A stretch of DNA of 5,622 nt from JAIVJN01 sp036732565. GTDB lineage: Bacteria; Acidobacteriota; Vicinamibacteria; Vicinamibacterales; UBA2999. Positions 1-5,622 of the stretch are shown piece after piece. A model generated the notes under the pieces. That model worked only from the letters and a program-made list of their open reading frames with translations, was not told where the DNA came from and did not search any database. The first letter of the stretch is position 1. Each line of letters begins with the position of its first letter. Where the stretch lies: NCBI GenBank assembly GCA_036732565.1, contig DAINCF010000478.1, forward strand, positions 1 through 5,622. The letters are read 5' to 3'. A program made the translations under genes and the position numbers.

Positions 1-929
1 GGCGACGCGCCGATCGCCACGCGCAGCGCCATCTCGCGCTCGCGCGAGAGCGCGCGTGTGAGCAGCAGTGACGCGACGTTCAAGCAGCCGATCACCAGCA
101 GCAAGCCGACCGCGCCCACCAGCACCAGCAGCGCGGGACGGTAATAGCCCAACTGCTCGTCGAGAAGCGGAATCAGCCGCGTGCCCCACGCTCGATTGGT
201 CTGAGCAAAGTCGTTCTGCAGCCGCGTCGCCAACGTGTCGACGGCGGCCTGCGCCTGTTCCACGCTCGTCCTGTCGGCCAGTCGAGCGACCGCCTCCATG
301 AAGTGCGCCCCGCGACTGTGCTGGTGGTAGTCCCAGACCACGCGCTGCCAGACGTCGATGTCATCGGGAAAATGAAACTTCGCCGGCATCACGCCGACGA
401 TGGTGTAGGGACGATCGTCCAGGCGGAGCTGCCGGCCGACCAACGTCGGATCGGCGTTGTAGCGGCTGCGCCAGAGCCGATCGCTGATGATCGCCACGCG
501 ATCGTTGGCGGCGAAGAAGCGATCCGGCGGGAAGCCCTGGCCGATCTGCGGCGTGACGCCGAGGACGTCCAGCAGGTTGCCGCTGACCTCGATGGTGTTG
601 ACGCGCACGGGATCGAGCCCAGGGTCGACCAGGTTGATGCTCGGGCGCCACCACGCCGCGGCGTCGGTGAAGACCGGCAGCGCGCGGTAGTCCATGAAGT
701 TGACGGGGGAGATCGGATCGTGGGCGAGGCCGCGCTCGTAGTTCGTGTCCCAGAGGGTGACCAGGCGCTCGGGCTGCGCGTACGGCAGCGGCCTGAGCAC
801 CACGGAGTCGACGACGGTGAAGACCGTCGTGGCGGCGCCGGTCCCCAGTCCCAACACCAGGACCGTAACGAGGGCGAACGTCGGATGGGTGCGAAACAGA
901 CGGATCGCGACTCGAAGGGCGCCCAGCAT
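1..929 (-). CDS. ADOP-type (MacB/FtsX-like) ABC transporter permease, N-terminal part
   Basis: I translated this frame by hand from the reverse strand. It is open from an ATG at 929-927 to the left edge (309 codons plus two bases), so the C-terminal part is missing. Residues about 17-40 form the first membrane helix, ending in the family-typical GAATTVFTVVDSVVLRPLPY (31-50). Residues 51-258 are a MacB-like periplasmic core domain, with typical segments such as DRVAIISDRLWRSRYNADP (143-161) and YTIVGVMPAKFHFP (175-188). A second helix spans about 264-290, followed by the cytoplasmic coupling segment REREMALRVAIGAS. Acidobacterial duplicated orphan permeases are usually about 800 residues with two such modules and often lack an adjacent ATPase; none is visible here. 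The helical N-terminal extension seen in many ADOPs is absent. An in-frame TGA at 953-951 makes 929 the only sensible ATG, although no Shine-Dalgarno precedes it. The substrate cannot be told. The family call is strong; the exact subfamily is inferred. Confidence 0.93.
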   Translation of the reverse strand, partial: MLGALRVAIRLFRTHPTFALVTVLVLGLGTGAATTVFTVVDSVVLRPLPYAQPERLVTLWDTNYERGLAHDPISPVNFMDYRALPVFTDAAAWWRPSINLVDPGLDPVRVNTIEVSGNLLDVLGVTPQIGQGFPPDRFFAANDRVAIISDRLWRSRYNADPTLVGRQLRLDDRPYTIVGVMPAKFHFPDDIDVWQRVVWDYHQHSRGAHFMEAVARLADRTSVEQAQAAVDTLATRLQNDFAQTNRAWGTRLIPLLDEQLGYYRPALLVLVGAVGLLLVIGCLNVASLLLTRALSREREMALRVAIGAS

Positions 930-1018
930 GCTGCATTGGACGTCGGCGGCTCACCCAGGGTTGCGGGCGGCGGGGACTGTGAATTTTCGGCCCAGGTCCG
1001 TCACACATCGTAGTGGTG
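930..1018. other. Divergent intergenic region, presumed to hold both promoters
   Basis: This 89-bp gap separates the start codons of the minus-strand permease and the plus-strand hydrolase, so the promoters of both genes should lie here or slightly inside the genes. I see no convincing -35/-10 pair and no Shine-Dalgarno for either gene. The only AT-rich patch is GAATTTT at 981-987. The promoter role is inferred from gene orientation alone. Confidence 0.3.
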
Positions 1019-2134
1019 ATGACAGACGCCGGACGCCGCGCAGCCGCACACCTCACCGGGCGCCGACCTCCCTCCTTCGCGCTGGCCATTGGGGTGGTGA
1101 CGAGCCTGCTGTCGTCCATGGGGTGCGGGGTGCGCGTGCCGCCCGTCACCGACGTGGTGCCGCCGCTCCGGACCGTGCCCGCCCCGGTGGCGTCGGGTAG
1201 CGCCGCTCAGCGATTCGGGGCGCTGTTTTGCGAGACGCTCACGCACAATCCGGATGGCGGCTCGTGGGGGTATTGTGCGCAATACCTGTCACTCGCCGGC
1301 ACCCCGACGCCGTTTCCGGCAGGCTTCGATGACCGCTACCGGATTCTCGTGGTCCCGGGGATCTTCGGCCAGTGCGTCGAGGACTACGCCCGCCCATTCG
1401 AAGACGCGAAGCGCCATCTCCTGACGCACAACCTCCACCTCGAGTACGTGCCGGTCACCGCGCTCGGCAGCGCGGAGTACAACGCCAAGCAGATCGACAC
1501 GTATATCGACACGCAGTTCGCCGGCGCGGATCAACGGCTCTACATCGTCATCGGGTACAGCAAAGGGACCACGGATGTCCTTCAGGCGTTGGTCGACTTT
1601 CCGCGAATCCGGCCTCGTATCAAAGCCGTGCTGAGCGTTGCCGGCAGCGTCCTCGGCTCTCGCCTGACGCAAGGCGTGCCGCGCAACATCCTCGAGCCGC
1701 TGCGCGATCTCAAGCTCGGCCCGTGCGAGATCGGCGACGGTGGTGGGATCGACAGTATGCGGCGCGCCGAGCGCGCCAAGTCGATCGCGCAATTGCCTCA
1801 GGGCACCCCGTTCTACTCCATCGCGGCCGCGTCGGGGAGAGGCACCACATCCGCGGTGCTCAATCGCGGTTGGCGGACGCTCCTGGCGTTCTCGCTCGAG
1901 CAAGACAGTCAGATGATTCACGAAGACGCAATCATTCCGGGCGGCCAGTACCTCGGGATGGCGCTCGGCGACCACTGGGCGGTGGCACTGCCGTTCGAGC
2001 ACGTCGAGGTCTTTCACCCAACTGTGCCGAAGCGTCTCGTCAAGCTGATCGAACGCCTCGTCGATCGCAATCACTACCCTCGTGTGGCGCTAGTCGAAGC
2101 GGCCCTGCGTCACATCCTCAGCGAGCTGCCCTGA
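1019..2134 (+). CDS. Alpha/beta-hydrolase-fold lipoprotein (putative esterase/lipase)
   Basis: The product is a 371-residue protein counted from the ATG at 1019; two GTG codons at 1013 and 1016 are in-frame alternatives, and no clear Shine-Dalgarno separates them. The N-terminus has a basic region (RR at 6-7 and 15-16), a hydrophobic stretch (20-31) and a lipobox-like SSMGC, placing the lipidated cysteine at residue 36. The next residue is Gly, not the Asp inner-membrane retention signal, so a periplasm-facing outer-membrane lipoprotein is likely. Alpha/beta-hydrolase signs are VVPGIFGQC (111-119, oxyanion-loop region), the nucleophile elbow GYSKG (179-183, Ser181), then candidate acid Asp303 in HEDAIIPGG and candidate base His319 in GDHWAVALP. 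Four further cysteines (71, 86, 119, 236) could form disulfides. The substrate is unknown; an ester or lipid is a family-level guess. It stands alone, divergent from the permease and 164 bp before the propeller gene. Fold call is good; the assignment of acid and base is inferred from order and context. Confidence 0.85.
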   Translation: MTDAGRRAAAHLTGRRPPSFALAIGVVTSLLSSMGCGVRVPPVTDVVPPLRTVPAPVASGSAAQRFGALFCETLTHNPDGGSWGYCAQYLSLAGTPTPFPAGFDDRYRILVVPGIFGQCVEDYARPFEDAKRHLLTHNLHLEYVPVTALGSAEYNAKQIDTYIDTQFAGADQRLYIVIGYSKGTTDVLQALVDFPRIRPRIKAVLSVAGSVLGSRLTQGVPRNILEPLRDLKLGPCEIGDGGGIDSMRRAERAKSIAQLPQGTPFYSIAAASGRGTTSAVLNRGWRTLLAFSLEQDSQMIHEDAIIPGGQYLGMALGDHWAVALPFEHVEVFHPTVPKRLVKLIERLVDRNHYPRVALVEAALRHILSELP

Positions 2135-2157
2135 CCGTTGCCCGTCAGGTGCTGGAG

Positions 2158-2201
2158 GTCTGCGCAGACGCTGATCACCATCCGACGCGAGGATGTCTGC
2201 G
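2158..2201. repeat. Small overlapping inverted repeats after the hydrolase gene
   Basis: GTCTGCGCAGAC at 2158-2169 is a perfect 12-nt palindrome. Its right half, CGCAGAC (2163-2169), can instead pair with GTCTGCG at 2195-2201 across a 25-nt loop. The two pairings exclude each other. No T-run follows, so an intrinsic terminator is not supported. The position, 24-67 nt after the hydrolase stop codon, would suit an operator or a weak RNA structure, but chance cannot be excluded at this size. Confidence 0.25.
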
Positions 2202-2247
2202 ATTGTAATGAGGCGTACCGCGGCTCTACTAGGCCGTGTCGTTTTCT

Positions 2248-2255
2248 GGTACCCT
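2248..2255 (+). promoter_or_regulatory. Candidate extended -10 element for the propeller gene
   Basis: TGGTACCCT (2247 region to 2255) resembles an extended -10 (TG, one base, then TAnnnT) and lies about 45 nt before the chosen start codon, which would give a leader of roughly 35-40 nt. There is no good -35 at 17 bp. A competing weak pair is TTGTAA (2203-2208) with TCTACT (2225-2230), spacer 16. Both are low-confidence readings by eye. Confidence 0.2.
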
Positions 2256-2288
2256 TTCGCGATCGAATCCCCTCTCCTTATCACTTAC

Positions 2289-2292
2289 GAGG
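2289..2292 (+). promoter_or_regulatory. Shine-Dalgarno that sets the start of the propeller gene
   Basis: GAGG at 2289-2292 lies six nucleotides before the ATG at 2299, a normal spacing. The alternative ATG at 2293 directly abuts it, and the GTG at 2236 has no such site. This motif therefore decides in favour of 2299. Confidence 0.6.
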
Positions 2293-2298
2293 ATGTTG

Positions 2299-5200
2299 AT
2301 GACTACCACGAGCTCGCGTCTCATCAGTGGCGCGACCAGGGTCGCGCTCCTGGCACTCCTCCTGGCGACCCTTTCGACCGGGTCCACGACGGCGCGATTG
2401 GCGGCGCAGGCCGACGCGAATCAGATCGTGCCGACCGCGGCCTACAAAGATCTCAAGTGGCGAAACGTGGGACCAACGCGGGGCGGACGCGTGACCGGCT
2501 ACGCCGGCGTGCGACAGCAGCCCAACGTCTTCTACCAGGGGCCGACTGGTGGCGGCGTGTGGAAGACGGAAGACTACGGCATCACGTGGAAGCCGATCAG
2601 CGATGGACAGATCGCCACCGGCTCGATCGGATGGATTGAAGTGGCACCGTCCGATCCGAATCAGGTCTGGGTCGGCACGGGCAGCGCGGCGATCCGCTCG
2701 AACGTGATCATCGGCCGCGGCGTCTACAAGTCGACCGACGCCGGCAAGACCTGGCAGTTCAGCGGCCTGCCCGATTCAGGGCAGATCGGCAGTGTGCGCG
2801 TGCACCCGACCAACCCGAACATCGTGTGGCTGGCCGCACTGGGATCACCGTTCGGACCGAACGACGAGCGCGGTATTTTCAAGACCACGGACGGCGGCAA
2901 ATCGTGGAAGAAGACGCTGTTCGTGAACGCCGAGACCGGCGGCCGCGACCTCGAGGTCGATCCGCAGGATCCCAACGTCCTCTACGCCGTCATGTATCGC
3001 GGTTTCCGCAAGGGCTGGGACATCATCAGCGGCGGTCCTGCCACAGAGGGCGGAATCTACAAGTCGACGAATGGCGGCGACACCTGGACGAAGCTCTCGG
3101 CGGGTCTGCCCTCGAAGCTGATCGGCAAGATCGACGTCGACATCGCGCGAAGCAATCCGAAGACGCTCTATGCGATGGTCGAGGCGCCTGGCGCCGAAGG
3201 CGGTCTCTACACATCGAAGGACGCGGGCGCGACGTGGTCCCTGATCAACGGCGCGACGCGCCTGCGCGCACGGCCGTTCTACTTCCACTACGTGCACGTG
3301 AGCCCGAAGGACGAAAACGAAGTCTGGGTCAACGAGCTCGGCCTGCACAAGTCGACCGACGGCGGCAAGACCTTCACCTCGCTGGAGACGCCGCACGGCG
3401 ACAACCACGGCATGTGGTTCAACCCGGACAACCCGGACATCATCCTGCAGGTCAACGACGGCGGCGCCAACGTCTCGCTGAACCACGGCGAGAGCTGGTC
3501 GAGCATCCTCAACCAGCCGACGGCTGAGATTTACATGGTCTCGGTCGACGATCAGTATCCCTACCGCCTCTATTTCCCTCAGCAGGACAACACCACGATG
3601 AGCGTGCCGAGCGTGCCGGGGGTGTCGTGGGGACTCGACCATCCGTCCGAAGCGTGGGTGCAGCTGTCAGGCTGCGAGACCGGTCAGGTGTGGGCGAGGA
3701 AGGATGGCAAGACCATCTGGGGTGCGTGCAAGGGCGAAGTCGGTCGCTACAACATCAGCACTGGCCAGGAGAAGCACTACTGGGTCTATCCGCAGAACCG
3801 GTACGGCCACCGGCCCGATGACATCAAGTACCGCTTTCCCCGCCAGACCGTCGTCTTCATCTCCCCGCATGACGAGAGAGTCGTCTATCAAGCGTCGCAC
3901 GTGTTGCATCGATCGACCGACGAAGGCGTGACCTGGGAGACGGTGTCGCCGGACCTCACCGCGAACGAGCCCGACAAGCAGGTCATCCCCGGTACGCCGA
4001 TCACGCGCGACATCACGGGCGAGGAGGTCTACTCGTCCATCTACGCGATGACGGAGTCGCGCGTCGAGAAGGGCGTCATCTGGGTCGGCGCCAACGACGG
4101 CCCGGTGAGCGTCTCGCGGGACAACGGCAAGACCTGGAAGAACGTGACGCCGAAGGGGCTCGGCCCGGGCGGCCGTGTGCAGACGATCGAGGACTCGCCG
4201 CACACGAAGGGGACGGCCTACGTCGCCATCTACCGCTTCATGCGCGAGCACGATCTGAAGCCGTACATCTACAAGACGACCGACTACGGTGAGAGCTGGA
4301 CGCTGCTCACCGACGGCAAGAACGGCATCCCCGCCGATCACCCGACGCGTGTCATCCGCGAGGATCCCGCGCGCCGGGGCCTGCTCTACGCCGGCACCGA
4401 GTTCGGCTTCTTCGTCTCCTTCAACGACGGCAAGAACTGGCAGACGCTGCAGCAGAACCTGCCGGCGACGCCGGTCACGGATCTGCGCGTGCAGCGGAAC
4501 GATCTGGTCATCAGCACGATGGGCCGCTCGCTGTACATCATGGACAACGTCACGCCCCTGCAACAGCTCGCGGCGATCTCCAGCGGCGCGCCAACGGCCG
4601 ATCTCTACGGTCACGATGGCGGTGATGGCGAATCACGTCTTCGTAGCGGCCGGCCTTCAGGCCGGCCGGACCTGGCCTTTCAACAAATGGCGGGCGGAAA
4701 GGGCGCGATGCCCACCGTGCATCTCTTCCAGCCCCGCGAAGCCATCCGCTATCGCTATCCGGGCACGCAGCCGTCGCCCAGCGAGCCGGAGTATCCCGCG
4801 CCGAGCGCGCAGCTCGACGTCTGGTTCGATAGCGCGCCGAGCGCCGACGCCAAGCTCGAGGTGCTCGACCCCAAGGGGCAGGTCGTGCGGAGCTTTGGCC
4901 TCATCCAAGCCCGCCCGGGCGGCGGCGGTCAGGAGATGCGCGGGCCGTTCCGCGGCGCAGGTGGCTCCGCCGGAATCAAGCCCGAGGCCGGCATGCAGCG
5001 CTTCTCGTGGGATATGCGTCATCCCGGCGTCTGGTCACCGAACAATCCCAATGGCGGACCGGGCGGTCCCGTCGCCGCACCCGGGAAATATACCGTCCGT
5101 CTCACGAACGGTGGGCAGACCCAGACCCGAAGCTTCGAGCTGAAAGCCGATCCGCGCGTGCTCGGTGACGAGGTCACCGTCGCGGATCTCGAGGAACAGG

Positions 5201-5556
5201 TCTCCTTCCAGTTGAAGGTGCGCGACGCGCAGAGCGAGGCGCGGCGACTGCAGCAGCAAATCGAGCAGGCGATGCAGAAGGCGGGCGTCAAGCCGCCGCA
5301 GCCGGCGCCGCCGGGCGTGCGTCCGCTCGACATGAAGTTCGATCACCCGCTGCAGAAGATCTGGGCGACGCTCGTCGACATGCCGGGGCCGTACCCGCAG
5401 CCGATGCTGCAGAACCAGCTACAGAACATCGCGCGGATGGTCGGCCAGGCGGATCAGAAGATCGGCAAGGACGCCGTGGACCGCTACAACGATCTGATGA
5501 AGGATCTCAAAGCGGTGCAGGCGGAATTCGCGAAGATCGCGGGCGGGACCACGTAG
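2299..5556 (+). CDS. Secreted Asp-box/BNR (VPS10-sortilin-like) beta-propeller protein
   Basis: The product is 1085 residues. The frame stays open upstream to a GTG at 2236, but the Shine-Dalgarno and a normal signal peptide favour 2299. Residues 1-38 read as a Sec signal: Arg7/Arg14, hydrophobic core VALLALLLATL (15-25), cleavage probably after AQA (36-38). Residues about 50-750 are propeller with eleven Asp-box-like motifs: KTEDYGITW 89, KSTDAGKTW 144, KTTDGGKSW 195, KSTNGGDTW 255, TSKDAGATW 305, KSTDGGKTF 351, NHGESW 395, RSTDEGVTW 538, VSRDNGKTW 605, KTTDYGESW 659 and VSFNDGKNW 706. Family-typical NQPTAEIYMVSVDDQYPYRL starts at 405. Residues about 758-808 are a low-complexity linker holding a REP-like palindrome. 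About 834-950 is an Ig-like domain with FSWDMRHPGVWSP and APGKYTVRL; about 961-995 is a probable coiled helix; about 1056-1079 is helical. Such proteins are often labelled glycosyl hydrolase or sialidase, but I see no FRIP motif or catalytic triad, so binding or scaffolding is as likely. The biological role is unknown. The stop codon lies in a 14-bp tandem repeat. Confidence 0.92.
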   Translation: MTTTSSRLISGATRVALLALLLATLSTGSTTARLAAQADANQIVPTAAYKDLKWRNVGPTRGGRVTGYAGVRQQPNVFYQGPTGGGVWKTEDYGITWKPISDGQIATGSIGWIEVAPSDPNQVWVGTGSAAIRSNVIIGRGVYKSTDAGKTWQFSGLPDSGQIGSVRVHPTNPNIVWLAALGSPFGPNDERGIFKTTDGGKSWKKTLFVNAETGGRDLEVDPQDPNVLYAVMYRGFRKGWDIISGGPATEGGIYKSTNGGDTWTKLSAGLPSKLIGKIDVDIARSNPKTLYAMVEAPGAEGGLYTSKDAGATWSLINGATRLRARPFYFHYVHVSPKDENEVWVNELGLHKSTDGGKTFTSLETPHGDNHGMWFNPDNPDIILQVNDGGANVSLNHGESWSSILNQPTAEIYMVSVDDQYPYRLYFPQQDNTTMSVPSVPGVSWGLDHPSEAWVQLSGCETGQVWARKDGKTIWGACKGEVGRYNISTGQEKHYWVYPQNRYGHRPDDIKYRFPRQTVVFISPHDERVVYQASHVLHRSTDEGVTWETVSPDLTANEPDKQVIPGTPITRDITGEEVYSSIYAMTESRVEKGVIWVGANDGPVSVSRDNGKTWKNVTPKGLGPGGRVQTIEDSPHTKGTAYVAIYRFMREHDLKPYIYKTTDYGESWTLLTDGKNGIPADHPTRVIREDPARRGLLYAGTEFGFFVSFNDGKNWQTLQQNLPATPVTDLRVQRNDLVISTMGRSLYIMDNVTPLQQLAAISSGAPTADLYGHDGGDGESRLRSGRPSGRPDLAFQQMAGGKGAMPTVHLFQPREAIRYRYPGTQPSPSEPEYPAPSAQLDVWFDSAPSADAKLEVLDPKGQVVRSFGLIQARPGGGGQEMRGPFRGAGGSAGIKPEAGMQRFSWDMRHPGVWSPNNPNGGPGGPVAAPGKYTVRLTNGGQTQTRSFELKADPRVLGDEVTVADLEEQVSFQLKVRDAQSEARRLQQQIEQAMQKAGVKPPQPAPPGVRPLDMKFDHPLQKIWATLVDMPGPYPQPMLQNQLQNIARMVGQADQKIGKDAVDRYNDLMKDLKAVQAEFAKIAGGTT
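4643..4668 (+). repeat. REP-like GTAG-hairpin element inside the propeller gene
   Basis: GTAG (4643-4646) is followed immediately by a hairpin with perfect 10-bp arms, CGGCCGGCCT (4647-4656) and AGGCCGGCCG (4659-4668), around a 2-nt centre. GTAG plus a stem-loop is the known layout of REP sequences recognised by RAYT transposases. The element is read in frame and encodes roughly SGRPSGRP (residues 783-790) in a Gly/Ser/Arg-rich linker between the last propeller blade and the segment TVHLFQPREAIRYRYPG (806-822). Palindrome and position are seen directly; the REP identity is inferred, since a genome-wide copy count is not available here. Confidence 0.65.
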
Positions 5557-5604
5557 GGGCGACCACGTCGGCGCGGCCACGTCGGGGCGCCCACGTAGGG
5601 GCGG
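5549..5604 (+). repeat. Four 14-bp tandem units spanning the propeller stop codon
   Basis: Four contiguous units of exactly 14 bp: CCACGTAGGGGCGA (5549-5562), CCACGTCGGCGCGG (5563-5576), CCACGTCGGGGCGC (5577-5590) and CCACGTAGGGGCGG (5591-5604). All begin CCACGT, and the differences are confined to positions 7, 10 and 14. The TAG of unit 1 (5554-5556) is the stop codon of the propeller gene; unit 4 runs into the terminal palindrome. Units 1 and 4 carry the CGTAGGGGCG arm of that palindrome, so the array looks like tandem amplification of one REP-like arm. Confidence 0.85.
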
Positions 5605-5622
5605 CTCGCGAGCCGCCCCTAC
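5595..5622. repeat. Perfect 28-nt GTAG...CTAC palindrome (REP-like element)
   Basis: The arms GTAGGGGCGGCTCG (5595-5608) and CGAGCCGCCCCTAC (5609-5622) are exact reverse complements, and the palindrome reaches the last base of the window, so it may extend further. Both ends carry GTAG as seen from their own strand. It starts 39 nt after the propeller stop codon, so in RNA it could form a strong hairpin that protects or helps end the transcript; no T-tract is visible inside the window, so an intrinsic terminator cannot be claimed. The right arm can also pair with GTAGGGGCG of the first tandem unit (5553-5561). Confidence 0.8.

Noticed and set aside
39..48. CTCGCGCGAG palindrome near the left edge
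   Set aside because: It is short, falls in the conserved coupling segment of the permease and is explained by Arg/Ser/Glu codons at high GC.
303..1013. 236-codon plus-strand open frame
   Set aside because: It is antisense to the permease, whose translation matches the ADOP family throughout; the plus-strand product has no recognisable domain and a skewed Arg/Asp/Val composition typical of a shadow frame.
361..1149. 262-codon minus-strand open frame overlapping the permease
   Set aside because: It is a shifted frame of the permease (a start at 936 would precede the true ATG by seven bases) and gives Arg/Pro/His-rich low-quality sequence.
1289..2074. 261-codon minus-strand open frame opposite the hydrolase
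   Set aside because: The plus strand encodes a coherent alpha/beta-hydrolase; the antisense product resembles nothing and follows from high GC content.
2236..2298. GTG start adding 21 residues to the propeller protein
   Set aside because: The added residues would lie ahead of a normal signal peptide, and only the ATG at 2299 has a properly spaced Shine-Dalgarno.
2845..4614. Two long minus-strand open frames (2845-3642 and 3667-4614) opposite the propeller gene
   Set aside because: They are rich in Arg, Val, Asp and Leu with no domain and lie wholly opposite a clear propeller coding sequence.
4289..5143. 284-codon plus-strand frame inside the propeller gene
   Set aside because: It is a shifted frame with extreme Arg/Ser/Pro content; the propeller frame carries recognisable motifs on both sides of the palindrome, so there is no frameshift to repair.
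5549..5622. CRISPR array
   Set aside because: The units are contiguous 14-bp repeats without spacers, ending in a palindrome.
5595..5622. Rho-independent terminator
   Set aside because: The hairpin is strong, but no T-tract is visible before the window ends, so only a REP-like palindrome is called.

Overview
This is a GC-rich, densely coding window that looks like an Acidobacteriota genome, probably of the Vicinamibacteria type. The assignment is inferred from gene content: the N-terminal part of an acidobacterial duplicated orphan permease (ADOP, a MacB/FtsX-type ABC permease), a large secreted Asp-box/BNR beta-propeller protein of the kind common in Acidobacteriota and Gemmatimonadota, and GTAG-headed REP-like palindromes. 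No rRNA, tRNA, CRISPR array or transposase is visible.

Layout. Positions 1-929 (minus strand) hold the first 309 codons of the ADOP permease; the gene runs off the left edge. A short divergent gap (930-1018) separates it from a plus-strand alpha/beta-hydrolase lipoprotein at 1019-2134. A 164-bp intergenic stretch (2135-2298) carries small inverted repeats, a weak promoter candidate and a well-placed Shine-Dalgarno. The rest, 2299-5556, is one long gene for a secreted propeller protein of 1085 residues with eleven Asp-box-like motifs, an Ig-like C-terminal domain and a helical tail.

The most interesting structure is not a gene. Two palindromes with a GTAG head sit in or next to the propeller gene. 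One (4643-4668) lies inside the coding sequence in frame, within a low-complexity linker. The other (5595-5622) is a perfect 28-nt palindrome at the right window edge. It is preceded by four exact-period 14-bp tandem units (5549-5604), and the first unit supplies the stop codon of the propeller gene. GTAG followed by a hairpin is the architecture of REP sequences mobilised by RAYT (Y1/HUH) transposases, so both are plausibly REP-type elements, one domesticated as protein-coding sequence and one as a 3' end.

All three proteins are predicted to act at or beyond the inner membrane (permease, lipoprotein, secreted propeller). Nothing in the sequence shows that they form one pathway; the permease is divergent and the two plus-strand genes are 164 bp apart.
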